From positions 372,001 through 436,000 of the forward strand of contig CANGEP010000001.1 of the NCBI GenBank assembly GCA_947452905.1: DNA of 64,000 nucleotides. Direction: 5' to 3'. The DNA comes from Bacteroidota bacterium (GTDB lineage Bacteria > Bacteroidota > Bacteroidia > Chitinophagales > Chitinophagaceae). This document shows positions 18,042 to 26,895 of the stretch, one piece after another. Position 1 is the stretch's first letter. Each line of letters begins with the position of its first letter. A program made the position numbers and the translations under genes. A model generated the notes under the pieces. It was given only the letters and a program-made list of their open reading frames with translations, was not told the DNA's origin and did no database searches.

Positions 18042-19610
18042 ATGCAAGATAAAGTGAAAAAGACAGATAGTGGAATCCCTATACAAAAGGTTTATACAGC
18101 TACAGATATGCCCCAAGCCATCAGTGGTGATGAACTACCAGGTAGCTATCCCTATACTCGAGGTGTACAAGCAGATATGTACCGTGGTAAGCTTTGGACA
18201 ATGCGCCAATATGCAGGTTTTTCGACCGCCGAAGAAAGTAATCAACGATACCATTTTTTATTATCCCAAGGAGTAATGGGCTTGAGTGTTGCATTTGATT
18301 TGCCCACTCAAATTGGATACGATGCAGATCATAGTTTATCCGAAGGGGAAGTGGGCAAGGTTGGTGTTTCTATTGGATCCTTGGCGGATATGGAAATTTT
18401 ATTTAAGGATATTCCCTTAGATAAAATTAGTACTAGCATGACCATTAACTCTACCTCTTTTATATTATTGGCTTTTTATGTGGCTTTGGCCAAAAAAAGA
18501 GGAATTGATTTACAACAACTCTCAGGAACCATACAAAACGATATACTAAAAGAATATGCTGCTAGAGGTACTTATATATATCCGCCTAAACCTTCTATGC
18601 GCATCATTACCGATATCTTCGAATATTGCAGTACTCATTTACCTAAATGGAATAGTATAAGTATTTCAGGCTATCATATCAGAGAAGCAGGTAGCACTGC
18701 TGTACAAGAAATAGCCTTTACCTTAAGCAATGGTAAAGCGTATGTAAAAGCAGCACTTGATAAAGGACTTGATATTAATGTGTTTGGTAAAAGACTTTCC
18801 TTTTTCTTTAATGCCCATAATAATTTATTTGAAGAAGTAGCTAAATTTAGAGCTGCCAGAAAAATGTGGGCGCAAATAATGAAAGACTTAGGCGCCACTG
18901 ACGAAAAAGCGATGATGCTTCGATTTCACACACAAACTGGAGGCGCTACTTTAACAGCACAGCAGCCCTTAAATAATATTAGCAGAGTTACGGTACAAAC
19001 TATTGCCGCTGTTTTAGGAGGTACGCAAAGCCTTCATACAAATGGTTTTGATGAAGCCTTGGGATTGCCAACACAAGAAGCTGCGAGTATTGCTTTAAGA
19101 ACACAACAGATTGTGGCTTTCGAAAGTGGTATTGCCGATACAGCCGATCCATTAGCAGGTAGTTATTTTGTAGAAAACTTAACTAACGAAATGGAACAAA
19201 AAGCACTGGAACTAATCCAACAAATTGACGAAATGGGTGGCAGCGTAACCGCTATTGAAACTGGATTTATGCAAAATAAAATTGCGGAGAGCGCTTATGC
19301 CTATCAAAAAAATATTGAATCCAAAGAAAAAATTATTGTGGGAGTGAATCAATTTACTACTCAAGATAAAAATGATATTCCCATTTTAAAAATTGACGAA
19401 CACATTAGAACGCAACAAATAGAGAAATTACAAACTTTAAAATCTTCAAGAAACACCGAAAAAGTAAAAGCGAGTTTAGCAGCTATTAAAGAAGCGGCTA
19501 TGGGGACTACTAATTTAATGCCTATTGTAATTGAGGCCGTTGAAAACTTATGTACCCTTGGAGAAATTGCCGATACCCTACGATCCGTATATGGAGAATA
19601 TCAATCTTAA
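18042..19610 (+). CDS. Methylmalonyl-CoA mutase, catalytic (TIM-barrel) subunit without B12 domain
   Basis: A 522-aa adenosylcobalamin-dependent mutase subunit interconverting succinyl-CoA and (R)-methylmalonyl-CoA. Against the Propionibacterium enzyme as I recall it, the key residues align with a constant offset of 32: Tyr89 as Y57 in RQYAGF, Gln197 as Q165 in GTIQND, Arg207 as R175 in [10 protein letters not shown], and His244 as H212 in SGYHIREAG. Tyr and Arg together favour methylmalonyl-CoA over isobutyryl-CoA. The B12-binding domain is absent and no separate small subunit is nearby. ATG 18042 is chosen over TTG 17988, which lies in a -7-like box. Confidence 0.9.
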   Translation: MQDKVKKTDSGIPIQKVYTATDMPQAISGDELPGSYPYTRGVQADMYRGKLWTMRQYAGFSTAEESNQRYHFLLSQGVMGLSVAFDLPTQIGYDADHSLSEGEVGKVGVSIGSLADMEILFKDIPLDKISTSMTINSTSFILLAFYVALAKKRGIDLQQLSGTIQNDILKEYAARGTYIYPPKPSMRIITDIFEYCSTHLPKWNSISISGYHIREAGSTAVQEIAFTLSNGKAYVKAALDKGLDINVFGKRLSFFFNAHNNLFEEVAKFRAARKMWAQIMKDLGATDEKAMMLRFHTQTGGATLTAQQPLNNISRVTVQTIAAVLGGTQSLHTNGFDEALGLPTQEAASIALRTQQIVAFESGIADTADPLAGSYFVENLTNEMEQKALELIQQIDEMGGSVTAIETGFMQNKIAESAYAYQKNIESKEKIIVGVNQFTTQDKNDIPILKIDEHIRTQQIEKLQTLKSSRNTEKVKASLAAIKEAAMGTTNLMPIVIEAVENLCTLGEIADTLRSVYGEYQS

Positions 19611-19636
19611 ATTATCAATCAATACAAATAAAAAAC

Positions 19637-20929
19637 ATGCGTAAATTATTATTCACTTTATTATTAGGCAGCGCTATAATGAGCAATGCACAAGAACTAC
19701 CTAAAAATTATGCCTCATTATTAAAAGAGGTAGAACCACAACTAATTAGCTGGAGACGCCATTTTCATGAGTTCCCAGAACTTTCAAATCGTGAAGTTAA
19801 TACGGGTAAATTCATTGCAGAATTCTTAAAAACATTACCCAATGTTGAAGTACGTTATCCTGTTGCTAAAACAGGTGTGGTGGCAGTTTTAAAAGGAGGA
19901 AAACCAGGATCGGTAGTTGCTTTAAGAGCCGATATTGATGCACTTCCTGTATATGAAAGAGTAAACATACCCTTTGCCTCAAAAGTAACCACCGATTTTA
20001 ATGGCCAAAAAGTAAGTGTGATGCACGCTTGTGGTCATGATTCACATACAGCTATGTTAATGGCTACTGCTAAAGTTTTATCTGCATTACAAAAAGAGGT
20101 CCCAGGCACAGTTGTGTTTTTATTCCAACCTGCAGAAGAAGGTGCTCCAGGAAACGAAGAAGGGGGTGCTCCATTAATGATTAAAGAAGGTGCTTTAGAT
20201 AATCCTAAAGTAGATGCTGTATTTGGTATTCATATTTCAGCACAAACACCCGTAGGCACTATCAAATATAAATCCGGTTCCTTTATGGCCTCTTCTGATT
20301 GGTTTACGATTCGTGTTAATGGTAAAGGTTCTCATGGTTCTATGCCATGGGGAGGTGTAGATCCTATCGCGGCTTCGGCTCAAATTATTGAAGGATTACA
20401 ACATATTGTGAGTAGACAATCCGACTTAACAAAAGCACCTGTGGTAATCACAGTGGGTACTATTAATAGTGGTGTACGATCAAATATTATTCCTGAATAT
20501 GCAGAAATGTCGGGCACTATTAGAACCTTAGACAGTAAAATGCAAGAAGAGGTTCATGAAAGAATTAAACACACCGCAGAGACCATTGCAGAAAGTACCG
20601 GTGCAAAAGCGATAGTAAATATAGAAACTAAAACCTTAGTAACTTATAACGACCCTGCACTAGTTAAAAAAACAATTCCTTCTTTAATTAAAGCAGCAGG
20701 CGACGAAAATGTTTCAGAATCAACTTGGACTACCGGAGCCGAAGATTTTTCTTTTTATGCTGCCAAAGCCCCAAGCTTCTTTTTTAATGTTGGTGCTTTA
20801 CCCAAAGGAACCGATCCTAAAAATTCTGCCCCACACCATACCCCCGACTTTTATTTAGACGAGTCTGGATTTATTGTTGGTGTGAAAGCCTTTACACAAA
20901 TTGTTTTTGATTATAATAAAACAAAATAA
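19637..20929 (+). CDS. Secreted M20D amidohydrolase/metallopeptidase
   Basis: A 430-aa dinuclear metal hydrolase of the N-acyl-amino-acid amidohydrolase/carboxypeptidase group. The N-terminal signal peptide (KLLFTLLLGSAIMSNAQ) points to export. Metal-binding features are HACGHDSHTAM with C132 and H134, the PAEEG glutamate pair, a histidine in FGIHISAQTP, and the C-terminal PHHTPDF. ATG 19637 is chosen because it starts directly at the signal peptide; the frame upstream overlaps the mutase end. It lies 26 bp downstream of the mutase gene. Substrate is unknown, probably an N-acylated amino acid or dipeptide. Confidence 0.9.
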   Translation: MRKLLFTLLLGSAIMSNAQELPKNYASLLKEVEPQLISWRRHFHEFPELSNREVNTGKFIAEFLKTLPNVEVRYPVAKTGVVAVLKGGKPGSVVALRADIDALPVYERVNIPFASKVTTDFNGQKVSVMHACGHDSHTAMLMATAKVLSALQKEVPGTVVFLFQPAEEGAPGNEEGGAPLMIKEGALDNPKVDAVFGIHISAQTPVGTIKYKSGSFMASSDWFTIRVNGKGSHGSMPWGGVDPIAASAQIIEGLQHIVSRQSDLTKAPVVITVGTINSGVRSNIIPEYAEMSGTIRTLDSKMQEEVHERIKHTAETIAESTGAKAIVNIETKTLVTYNDPALVKKTIPSLIKAAGDENVSESTWTTGAEDFSFYAAKAPSFFFNVGALPKGTDPKNSAPHHTPDFYLDESGFIVGVKAFTQIVFDYNKTK

Positions 20930-20950
20930 AAATAAGTAGAAATTGAAAAT

Positions 20951-20987
20951 AAAAAAAGTAGCACCTAATAAGTGCTGCTTTTTTTAT
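20951..20987. terminator. Bidirectional terminator between the M20 gene and yggS
   Basis: Stem AGTAGCAC / GTGCTGCT (one T-G wobble), seven-base loop, with A and T runs on either side, between convergent genes. Confidence 0.9.
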
Positions 20988-20992
20988 ATACT

Positions 20993-21667
20993 TTACTTTG
21001 TATAATTTCTTGCGCCAAATAATAAGCTACCAATTCTAACCATGGTGCTCCCCTTTTCAATGGCTAAAGCATAATCCGAACTCATACCCATACTCAAAAT
21101 ATTAAATTGTCCATGCGTAAATGCTGGTTGTGCTTTTTCAAAAATAAAACGAAGCCCTTCAAACTCTTTGGATAACACTGAAGTATTATTTGTAAAACTT
21201 GCCATCCCCATCAAACCTCTTATGCGCACATGCGAATAATTTACCAATCGACCGCTGTTTAAAAACTCATGAATTTCAGGTCCATCAAAACCAAATTTAG
21301 TTTCTTCGCTGGCTATATGAATTTGTAATAAACAATCAATCACTCTATGGTGCTTTGCACCTTGCTTATTTATTTCTTGTATTAATTTTTCAGAATCTAC
21401 TCCATGAATTAAATGCACAAAAGGAGCAATATATTTTACTTTATTAGATTGTAAATGACCAATAAAATGCCATTGTATATCAGTAGGTAAGCTCGCCTGC
21501 TTGTCTACTAATTCCTGTACATAATTTTCTCCAAAAACTCTTTGACCTAAATTGTACAGAGCCAGAATATCCTCATTAGGTTTTGTTTTAGAAACAGCTA
21601 CCAGTTCCACATGACTAGCGGATAAATCGAATTTTAATTTTTGATACCCTTCTATATTTACAGACAT
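20993..21667 (-). CDS. yggS: YggS family PLP homeostasis protein
   Basis: A 224-aa single-domain PLP-binding protein (alanine-racemase barrel without the second domain) that buffers cellular PLP. The PLP lysine is in ELVAVSKTKP, followed by FGENYVQEL, WHFIGHLQSNK, and the C-terminal LSMGMSSDY and STMVRIGSLLFG phosphate-binding segments. The frame extends upstream to 21736, but a perfect -7 box at 21689-21696 lies inside that extension, so ATG 21667 is chosen. Confidence 0.93.
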   Translation of the reverse strand: MSVNIEGYQKLKFDLSASHVELVAVSKTKPNEDILALYNLGQRVFGENYVQELVDKQASLPTDIQWHFIGHLQSNKVKYIAPFVHLIHGVDSEKLIQEINKQGAKHHRVIDCLLQIHIASEETKFGFDGPEIHEFLNSGRLVNYSHVRIRGLMGMASFTNNTSVLSKEFEGLRFIFEKAQPAFTHGQFNILSMGMSSDYALAIEKGSTMVRIGSLLFGARNYTK

Positions 21668-21688
21668 GGTGGCGGTATTTAACAAATA

Positions 21689-21696
21689 CAAAAATA
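21689..21696 (-). promoter_or_regulatory. -7 box (TATTTTTG) of yggS
   Basis: Exact TAnnTTTG match on the minus strand, 21 bp upstream of the yggS ATG and 17 bp downstream of the acyl-CoA dehydrogenase stop. Confidence 0.5.
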
Positions 21697-21713
21697 CAAT
21701 TTTAAAAGGGGAA

Positions 21714-22868
21714 TTAACGTGTAATACCTCTGCCAATCACCATTTTTTGTATCTCGCTCGTACCTTCATAAATCTGCGTAATTTTTGCATCACGCATTAA
21801 ACGCTCTACATGATACTCCTTTACAAAACCATAACCCCCATGTATTTGCACTGCTTCTGTACTAGCCCACATTGCCGTATCTGACGCATGTAGTTTTGCC
21901 ATTGCTGCCGATACAGTATAATCTAAATGTTGATCTTTTTCCCATGCTGCTTGAAAACACAATAAACGGGCAGATTGAATTCGAGTAGCCATTTCTGCTA
22001 ATTTAAATTGTATGGCCTGATGCTCATGAATTGGTTTACCAAAAGATTTTCTTTCTTTACTATATGCCAATGCTAATTCATAAGCACCTGCAGCTATTCC
22101 TAAAGCTTGGGCAGCTATCCCAATACGACCACCATTTAATGTTTTCATGGCAAAACTAAAACCAAAACCTTCCTCTCCAATTCTATTCTCTTTAGGCACA
22201 ATCACATCTGTAAATGAAACAGAATGTGTATCTGAGCCTCTTATACCCATTTTATTTTCTTTAGCGCCTACTAAAACACCTGGTGTATTTTTTTCAACAA
22301 TAAAAGCATTAATACCTTTAGGCCCTTTACTGGCATCTGTTTGTGCCATAACCAAATAAACACTTGCCGAGTTTCCATTAGTGATCCAATTTTTTACACC
22401 ATTTAAAACATAATGATCTCCTTTATCAATGGCCGAAGTATGTTGGTGTGTTGCATCACTTCCTGCTTCGGGTTCACTTAATAAAAAAGCACCTATATAT
22501 AAATTATTATCTTTTTTGCCATTTGCTAGAGGAACTAAAAATTTTTGTTTTTGGTATTCGTTACCAAAATGCTCCAAGCCCCAACATACTAAACTATTAT
22601 TTACACTCATCGCCACACTCACACTTGCATCCACTTTACTAATTTCTTCCATAGCAATTACATAACTAATGGTGTCCATACCAGCACCCCCGTATTGAGT
22701 ACTCGCCATCATACCTAAAAAACCTAGATCAGCTAATTGTACTAATTGTTCTTTTGGAAATTTTTGTAGTTCATCTCTTTCAATAACACCTGGTAAACAT
22801 TGTTGCTGTGCAAATTCGCGAGCAGCTTTTTGTATCATCAATTGTTCTTCAGTTAACGCAAAATTCAT
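21714..22868 (-). CDS. Acyl-CoA dehydrogenase, short-chain/butyryl-CoA type
   Basis: A 384-aa FAD enzyme that oxidises acyl-CoA to trans-2-enoyl-CoA. The FAD/substrate signature GAFLLSEPEAGSDA lies near residues 126-139, VKNWITNG follows, and the catalytic-base region is the C-terminal QIYEGTSEIQKMVIGR, with Glu in YEGTSE. Length and motifs match the short-chain/butyryl-CoA group, though chain length or branched-chain use cannot be fixed. A perfect palindrome sits in its promoter spacer, suggesting control by a dedicated regulator. Confidence 0.94.
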   Translation of the reverse strand: MNFALTEEQLMIQKAAREFAQQQCLPGVIERDELQKFPKEQLVQLADLGFLGMMASTQYGGAGMDTISYVIAMEEISKVDASVSVAMSVNNSLVCWGLEHFGNEYQKQKFLVPLANGKKDNNLYIGAFLLSEPEAGSDATHQHTSAIDKGDHYVLNGVKNWITNGNSASVYLVMAQTDASKGPKGINAFIVEKNTPGVLVGAKENKMGIRGSDTHSVSFTDVIVPKENRIGEEGFGFSFAMKTLNGGRIGIAAQALGIAAGAYELALAYSKERKSFGKPIHEHQAIQFKLAEMATRIQSARLLCFQAAWEKDQHLDYTVSAAMAKLHASDTAMWASTEAVQIHGGYGFVKEYHVERLMRDAKITQIYEGTSEIQKMVIGRGITR

Positions 22869-22883
22869 ACCTAATTATTTGTA

Positions 22884-22912
22884 TAAATTTACACTAACAT
22901 TTGTTAGTACAA
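22884..22912 (-). promoter_or_regulatory. Promoter and palindromic operator of the acyl-CoA dehydrogenase gene
   Basis: The 16-bp palindrome ACTAACA-TT-TGTTAGT (22893-22908) has perfect 7-bp arms. On the minus strand it lies between a TTG (22910-22912) and a -7-like TAAATTTA (22884-22891), exactly where a repressor would block the polymerase. A TetR-family fatty-acid regulator is a reasonable candidate binder, but that is inference. Confidence 0.55.
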
Positions 22913-22916
22913 AAAT

Positions 22917-23741
22917 TTATTTACCCGATAGTTTTCTTTGTACCAATTGTAGTAAAACCGATTTATCGGCATCCGTCATGAACTTGGTGCTATCCTGTCT
23001 AAAATGTCTTTTAAACGCAAGAATGGAGGCTGTGGTATCTTTAATATCGTAGCCAAAAAGTGCAAGTGCCTGAGGTACATTTAAATTTTGATGAGCTGAA
23101 ATAGAATCGGTTGGATTATACCATACACCGAAGCCATTTTCGGCTAAAGTTTTCCATGGAAAATTAATATTGGGATCTACTTTTCTACCAGGAGCAATAT
23201 CACCATGACCCACAAAATTCTCAGTAGGTATTTTGTACTTGTCTTTTAAATTCGTCAATAAAACTAACAAACTACTAATTTGATTGGGTTCAAAGGGTTC
23301 ATAACCATTATTGTCAATTTCAATTCCTATAGAACTTGAATTAATGTCGGTATTATTACCCCATTTGGCAACTCCCCCATGCCAAGCCCTTAAATAATCA
23401 TTGAGCATATGATGAACAGAACCATCTTTACAAATAACATAATGTGCACTCACTTTTGTTCGCTCTAATGTAAAAGTGCGTAAGGTTTGTTCACAAGAAT
23501 TTTGAGCCGTATGATGTATAATAACAAAATTAGGCTTACGTAAATCAAAATTAGTAGTACCCACCCATTGGGGAACATTTGCTACTTCAATTGGGTAAGG
23601 CTGTTCTTTAATTTGTTTTGATAATTGCCTTGCTTGCTTTTTATAAAAACGATTGGTTTCACGGTATTGAAATGAATTACATGCAATAAATGCAAACCCT
23701 ATAAAAGTTACTACCGCAGCAATTCGAATCATTTTTATCAT
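22917..23741 (-). CDS. N-acetylmuramoyl-L-alanine amidase lipoprotein (Amidase_2/PGRP fold)
   Basis: A 274-aa zinc amidase that cleaves between MurNAc and the peptide stem, probably in outer-membrane-anchored peptidoglycan recycling like AmiD. The signal AAVVTFIGFAFIAC ends in a lipobox cysteine. Zinc-ligand motifs are FVIIHHTAQNS, the AWHGG turn, and the FVGHGDIAPGRKVDP signature. ATG 23741 lies 2 bp after the aguA stop; ATG 23732 is an alternative. It is the last gene of the bshB1-aguB-aguA run. Confidence 0.9.
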   Translation of the reverse strand: MIKMIRIAAVVTFIGFAFIACNSFQYRETNRFYKKQARQLSKQIKEQPYPIEVANVPQWVGTTNFDLRKPNFVIIHHTAQNSCEQTLRTFTLERTKVSAHYVICKDGSVHHMLNDYLRAWHGGVAKWGNNTDINSSSIGIEIDNNGYEPFEPNQISSLLVLLTNLKDKYKIPTENFVGHGDIAPGRKVDPNINFPWKTLAENGFGVWYNPTDSISAHQNLNVPQALALFGYDIKDTTASILAFKRHFRQDSTKFMTDADKSVLLQLVQRKLSGK

Positions 23742-23743
23742 AA

Positions 23744-24790
23744 CTATAAATTTACGCTTGGTTCTTGTTGACTTAAGCAATGAAAACTACCAAGACCCCA
23801 AATAATATCAGTAGAATCGATGCCCAATACTTCTCTGGAAGGAAAACAAGATTGAATAATTTGCATAGCTTTATCATCATTAGCACAGCGATAGGTAGGC
23901 ACAATAATATGACCATTGCTTATATAAAAATTAGCATAGGAGGCTGGTAACATTTGATCTTCATATTTCACGTCGGCTGGCATGGGCAATTCCACAATAT
24001 TTAAAGCTTTCCCATTAGCCAATCTCATTTGTTGTAACTCTTTTAAATTTTGTTGCAAGAGTGTATAATTTTCGGAAGCTTTATTTTCTTCGACCACTGT
24101 GACAACTGTATCTTCATTTACAAATCTAACAGTATCGTCAATATGGCCATCGGTATCATCTCCTACAATGCCTTCCGATATCCATAATACTTGTTCAACC
24201 CCATAGTAATTGCATAAATATCTTTCGATCTGATCCTGCGATAAAGTAGGATTACGATTGGGATTTAATAAACAACATTTTGAAGTTAATACAGTGCCAG
24301 CACCATTAAAATCAACAGAACCTCCTTCCATAATAATATTGGGATAAAATACAGGAAGGTCTAATGCTTTAGCGATATGAGTGGGTATCTCATCGTCTAA
24401 ATCATAAGGAGGATATTTACCACCCCATGCATTTATATTCCAATCCACAATTGCCTTTGGCGCTTCGGTATTATTTCGAATTAAAAAAGAAGGGCCATGA
24501 TCACGGCACCAGGCATCATTGGTAGGATGTAAATAAAATTGAACTTTTGTTAAATCCACTCCTGCTAACTCTAACATTTTAGCAGCTGATTGTCTCATTT
24601 TATCGTTCACCACATTGATACAAACTTTTTCAGTAGCCGAAACCACTTTTATAAATTCGCAATAAGAAGGATAAATACTGGCTATTTTACCAGGCCAACT
24701 TTCTTCTTTATGTGGCCAACTTAACCACATGGCATCATGTTTGGCAAATTCAGCTGGAAAATAATAACCTAATGACTTGGGTGTGGGCAT
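23744..24790 (-). CDS. aguA: Agmatine deiminase
   Basis: A 348-aa guanidine-modifying enzyme converting agmatine to N-carbamoylputrescine and ammonia. The N terminus PAEFAKHDAMWLSWPHKEESWPG, the mid-region WCRDHGPSF, EGGSVDFNG and GDDTDGHIDD, and the C-terminal nucleophile cysteine in GSFHCLSQQEP form the full family pattern. ATG 24790 follows the aguB stop by one base. An upstream ATG at 24802 would overlap aguB by 11 bp. It is followed by the amidase gene after 2 bp. Together with aguB and speA it completes the agmatine route to putrescine. Confidence 0.95.
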   Translation of the reverse strand: MPTPKSLGYYFPAEFAKHDAMWLSWPHKEESWPGKIASIYPSYCEFIKVVSATEKVCINVVNDKMRQSAAKMLELAGVDLTKVQFYLHPTNDAWCRDHGPSFLIRNNTEAPKAIVDWNINAWGGKYPPYDLDDEIPTHIAKALDLPVFYPNIIMEGGSVDFNGAGTVLTSKCCLLNPNRNPTLSQDQIERYLCNYYGVEQVLWISEGIVGDDTDGHIDDTVRFVNEDTVVTVVEENKASENYTLLQQNLKELQQMRLANGKALNIVELPMPADVKYEDQMLPASYANFYISNGHIIVPTYRCANDDKAMQIIQSCFPSREVLGIDSTDIIWGLGSFHCLSQQEPSVNL

Positions 24791-24791
24791 A

Positions 24792-25673
24792 CTACTTAAC
24801 ATCTTCGTCTAAATATCTTTGGGTGATAGGATCATAAGAATCGATACGACGATCTCTTAAGAATGGCCAATGCGTTCTATAACTATCCGATTTGTCGGTA
24901 TCAATATCCACCACCGCCACTTCTTCCTCATCATGAGAAGCTTTGTATAATAAAGTTCCAAAAGGATTGCTTACAAAACTACCTCCCCAGAATTTCATTA
25001 AACCCTCCTGTTCTAATCCCACTCTATTCACACTAATCACGGGAACTCCATTAGCCACGGCATGACTTCTTTGAATGGTTTGCCATGCATTGTATTGTTC
25101 GGTATTGGTGGCTTCGTCTTGTGCAGTAGCCCAACCAATAGCAGTAGGATAAAATAACATTTCGGCACCCATAAGGCTTGTAATTCTTGCTGCTTCGGGA
25201 TACCACTGATCCCAACATATAAGTACGCCTATGGTGGCAAATTTTGTTTTAAAAACTTTATACCCTAAATCGCCGGGTGTAAAATAAAATTTTTCATAAT
25301 AAGCAGGATCATCCGGAATATGCATTTTTCGATACTTACCTAAATAGCTTCCATCTGCATCTAAAACTGCAGTGGTATTATGATATAAACCTTCGGCTCT
25401 TTTTTCAAATAAAGAAGCAATAATTACAATACCTAACTGCTTTGCTAATAAACCTAATTCATCGGTGGTTTCACCAGGTATAGGTTCTGCCAATTTAAAA
25501 TTTTCATACGCTTCTACATCACAAAAATATAAGGATGTATACAACTCCTGTAAACATATAATTTGTGCCCCTTGCGCAGCAGCTTCTTTAATTTTTGTAA
25601 TGGCTTTTTGTTTGTTCCCTTTTACATCAGCGGTACAAGACATTTGAACCAACCCTACTTTTACTATTGACAT
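24792..25673 (-). CDS. aguB: N-carbamoylputrescine amidase
   Basis: A 293-aa nitrilase-superfamily enzyme that hydrolyses N-carbamoylputrescine to putrescine, CO2 and ammonia. The E-K-C catalytic triad is visible as the Glu in ICLQELYTS, the Lys in GKYRKMHIPDDP, and the Cys in VLICWDQWYPEA. The segment PTAIGWATAQDE after the nucleophile is characteristic of the plant/bacterial AguB group. It lies 24 bp downstream of bshB1 and next to aguA, so bshB1-aguB-aguA is probably one operon. Confidence 0.95.
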   Translation of the reverse strand: MSIVKVGLVQMSCTADVKGNKQKAITKIKEAAAQGAQIICLQELYTSLYFCDVEAYENFKLAEPIPGETTDELGLLAKQLGIVIIASLFEKRAEGLYHNTTAVLDADGSYLGKYRKMHIPDDPAYYEKFYFTPGDLGYKVFKTKFATIGVLICWDQWYPEAARITSLMGAEMLFYPTAIGWATAQDEATNTEQYNAWQTIQRSHAVANGVPVISVNRVGLEQEGLMKFWGGSFVSNPFGTLLYKASHDEEEVAVVDIDTDKSDSYRTHWPFLRDRRIDSYDPITQRYLDEDVK

Positions 25674-25697
25674 AAGCTACATTTATAAATTAAATGA

Positions 25698-26429
25698 TTA
25701 GGTTTTATTTTGAATAATGGCATCAAAACTTTTTATGCCAATTATTTTTTGAGTAATGAATCCTTCTGCATAATCCACTCCAATTTGATGCCCTAGTTCT
25801 TTCGCACGTCCTTTTACAAATGCTAAAAAAGACTCCCCTGATATAAATGTATTAGGTTCGGTTGACTGTGGATCATAAAATTGAGAACTATGTGCTAAAA
25901 TGGCTTCCATTTTTTTATCCATAAATTGACTAATGTCTACTACAAAGTCAGGTTTTAAATGACGTGATTGAATATAATGAAACACTTGTGTTGGACGCCA
26001 CGCTTCTTGAGGAACTCCATTATGGGTAGTTTGAATCTTAGACAAGCCCGACAAGAAACATGCATCCACTACTAATTGAGCTCCTCTTCCATGATCCGGA
26101 TGACGATCTTCAGGTGCATTACAAATAACAATGGATGGCTTAAATCGACGAATAGTTTCCATGACAGCAAATTGGTTCTCTTTATTATTCTCAAAAAAAC
26201 CATCTGCTAATCCTAAATTTTCTCTTACACTCACCCCCATCACTTCACTGGCTAATTGTGCTTCTTTTAATCTTTGAGAAGTGGTACCTCTTGTACCCAA
26301 CTCCCCTTTTGTTAAATCAATGACCCCCACTTTTTTACCTTCGGCAATAGCACTTAATAAAGTACCTCCACATCCTAATTCAATATCATCGGGATGGGCG
26401 CCAAAAGCAAGAATATCTAGAGTTAGCAT
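25698..26429 (-). CDS. bshB1: Bacillithiol biosynthesis deacetylase BshB1
   Basis: A 243-aa zinc deacetylase of the PIG-L/LmbE family that removes acetate from GlcNAc-malate during bacillithiol synthesis. The metal motif AHPDD is at residues 11-15 in FGAHPDDIELGCGG, with the distal ligand in PEDRHPDHGRG and the family-specific DLTKGELGTRGT near residues 38-50. A well-formed promoter lies upstream (26448-26478). A bacilliredoxin is encoded 2.3 kb away. bshA and bshC are not in the window. Confidence 0.92.
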   Translation of the reverse strand: MLTLDILAFGAHPDDIELGCGGTLLSAIAEGKKVGVIDLTKGELGTRGTTSQRLKEAQLASEVMGVSVRENLGLADGFFENNKENQFAVMETIRRFKPSIVICNAPEDRHPDHGRGAQLVVDACFLSGLSKIQTTHNGVPQEAWRPTQVFHYIQSRHLKPDFVVDISQFMDKKMEAILAHSSQFYDPQSTEPNTFISGESFLAFVKGRAKELGHQIGVDYAEGFITQKIIGIKSFDAIIQNKT

Positions 26430-26447
26430 TTTAAAAATTTATGTGAA

Positions 26448-26478
26448 CAAAGGTAAGTATTTATAAGACGGTTTTCAA
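26448..26478 (-). promoter_or_regulatory. bshB1 promoter, TTG-N20-TACCTTTG
   Basis: The -7 box (26448-26455) matches TAnnTTTG exactly and a TTG (26476-26478) lies exactly 20 bp upstream, the same spacing as in the tRNA-Arg, rpmE2 and bacilliredoxin promoters. It directly abuts the rpmE2 terminator. Confidence 0.7.
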
Positions 26479-26479
26479 C

Positions 26480-26514
26480 AAAAAACCCTTTCTTACAAAA
26501 GCAAGAAAGGGTTT
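26480..26514 (-). terminator. Rho-independent terminator after rpmE2
   Basis: Perfect 12-bp stem AAACCCTTTCTT / AAGAAAGGGTTT with an eight-base loop and T run on the minus strand. Confidence 0.9.
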
Positions 26515-26554
26515 AATAGTTTTATAAAACTTCACTCTTATAAGGAGCTGATTT

Positions 26555-26806
26555 TTACTTTTTCTTAGCGTAACGCTTGTTGAACTTATCAATACGACCA
26601 GCAGTGTCCACTAACATGTTTTTACCAGTGTAAAAAGGATGTGAAGTATTAGAAATCTCCAATTTAATAACTGGATATTCTTTGCCGTCTTCAAAAGTGA
26701 TAGTTTCTTTTGTTTGAGCTGCAGATTTACTTAAAAAAGAAGTTCCGTTACTCATGTCTTTGAAAACTACAAAACGATAATTTTCTGGATGGATACCTTG
26801 TTTCAT
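26555..26806 (-). CDS. rpmE2: Ribosomal protein bL31, zinc-free type B
   Basis: An 83-aa large-subunit ribosomal protein. It begins [17 protein letters not shown] and keeps the [25 protein letters not shown] segment and [13 protein letters not shown] near the end. The CxxC zinc-ribbon cysteines of type A are absent, so this is the C-minus form. ATG 26806 is chosen: the longer frame would run through a leader hairpin, and the promoter's predicted transcription start is near 26855. A palindrome in the promoter spacer and the hairpin both suggest regulation. Confidence 0.95.
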   Translation of the reverse strand: MKQGIHPENYRFVVFKDMSNGTSFLSKSAAQTKETITFEDGKEYPVIKLEISNTSHPFYTGKNMLVDTAGRIDKFNKRYAKKK

Positions 26807-26825
26807 TATATGAATTTTTAAGGAA

Positions 26826-26843
26826 GCACGGTTTTTGCCGTGC
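26826..26843 (-). promoter_or_regulatory. Leader hairpin upstream of rpmE2
   Basis: Stem GCACGG / CCGTGC with a six-base loop, in the predicted ~50-nt 5' leader, about 20 nt upstream of the bL31 start codon. No T run follows, so it is not a terminator. It could be an autoregulatory element, but only this one copy is visible. Confidence 0.45.
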
Positions 26844-26860
26844 AATTATTTAATAGGACG

Positions 26861-26891
26861 CAAATTTAGGCTAAATAGGCCTTTTAGCCAA
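26861..26891 (-). promoter_or_regulatory. rpmE2 promoter with palindrome filling the spacer
   Basis: TTG (26889-26891), 20-bp spacer, -7 box TAAATTTG (26861-26868) on the minus strand. The inverted repeat GGCTAAA-N7-TTTAGCC occupies 26869-26889, essentially the whole spacer. It also lies 6 bp beyond the yajQ stop, so it might instead be part of a weak yajQ terminator, although no T run follows. Confidence 0.6.
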
Positions 26892-26895
26892 ATTT

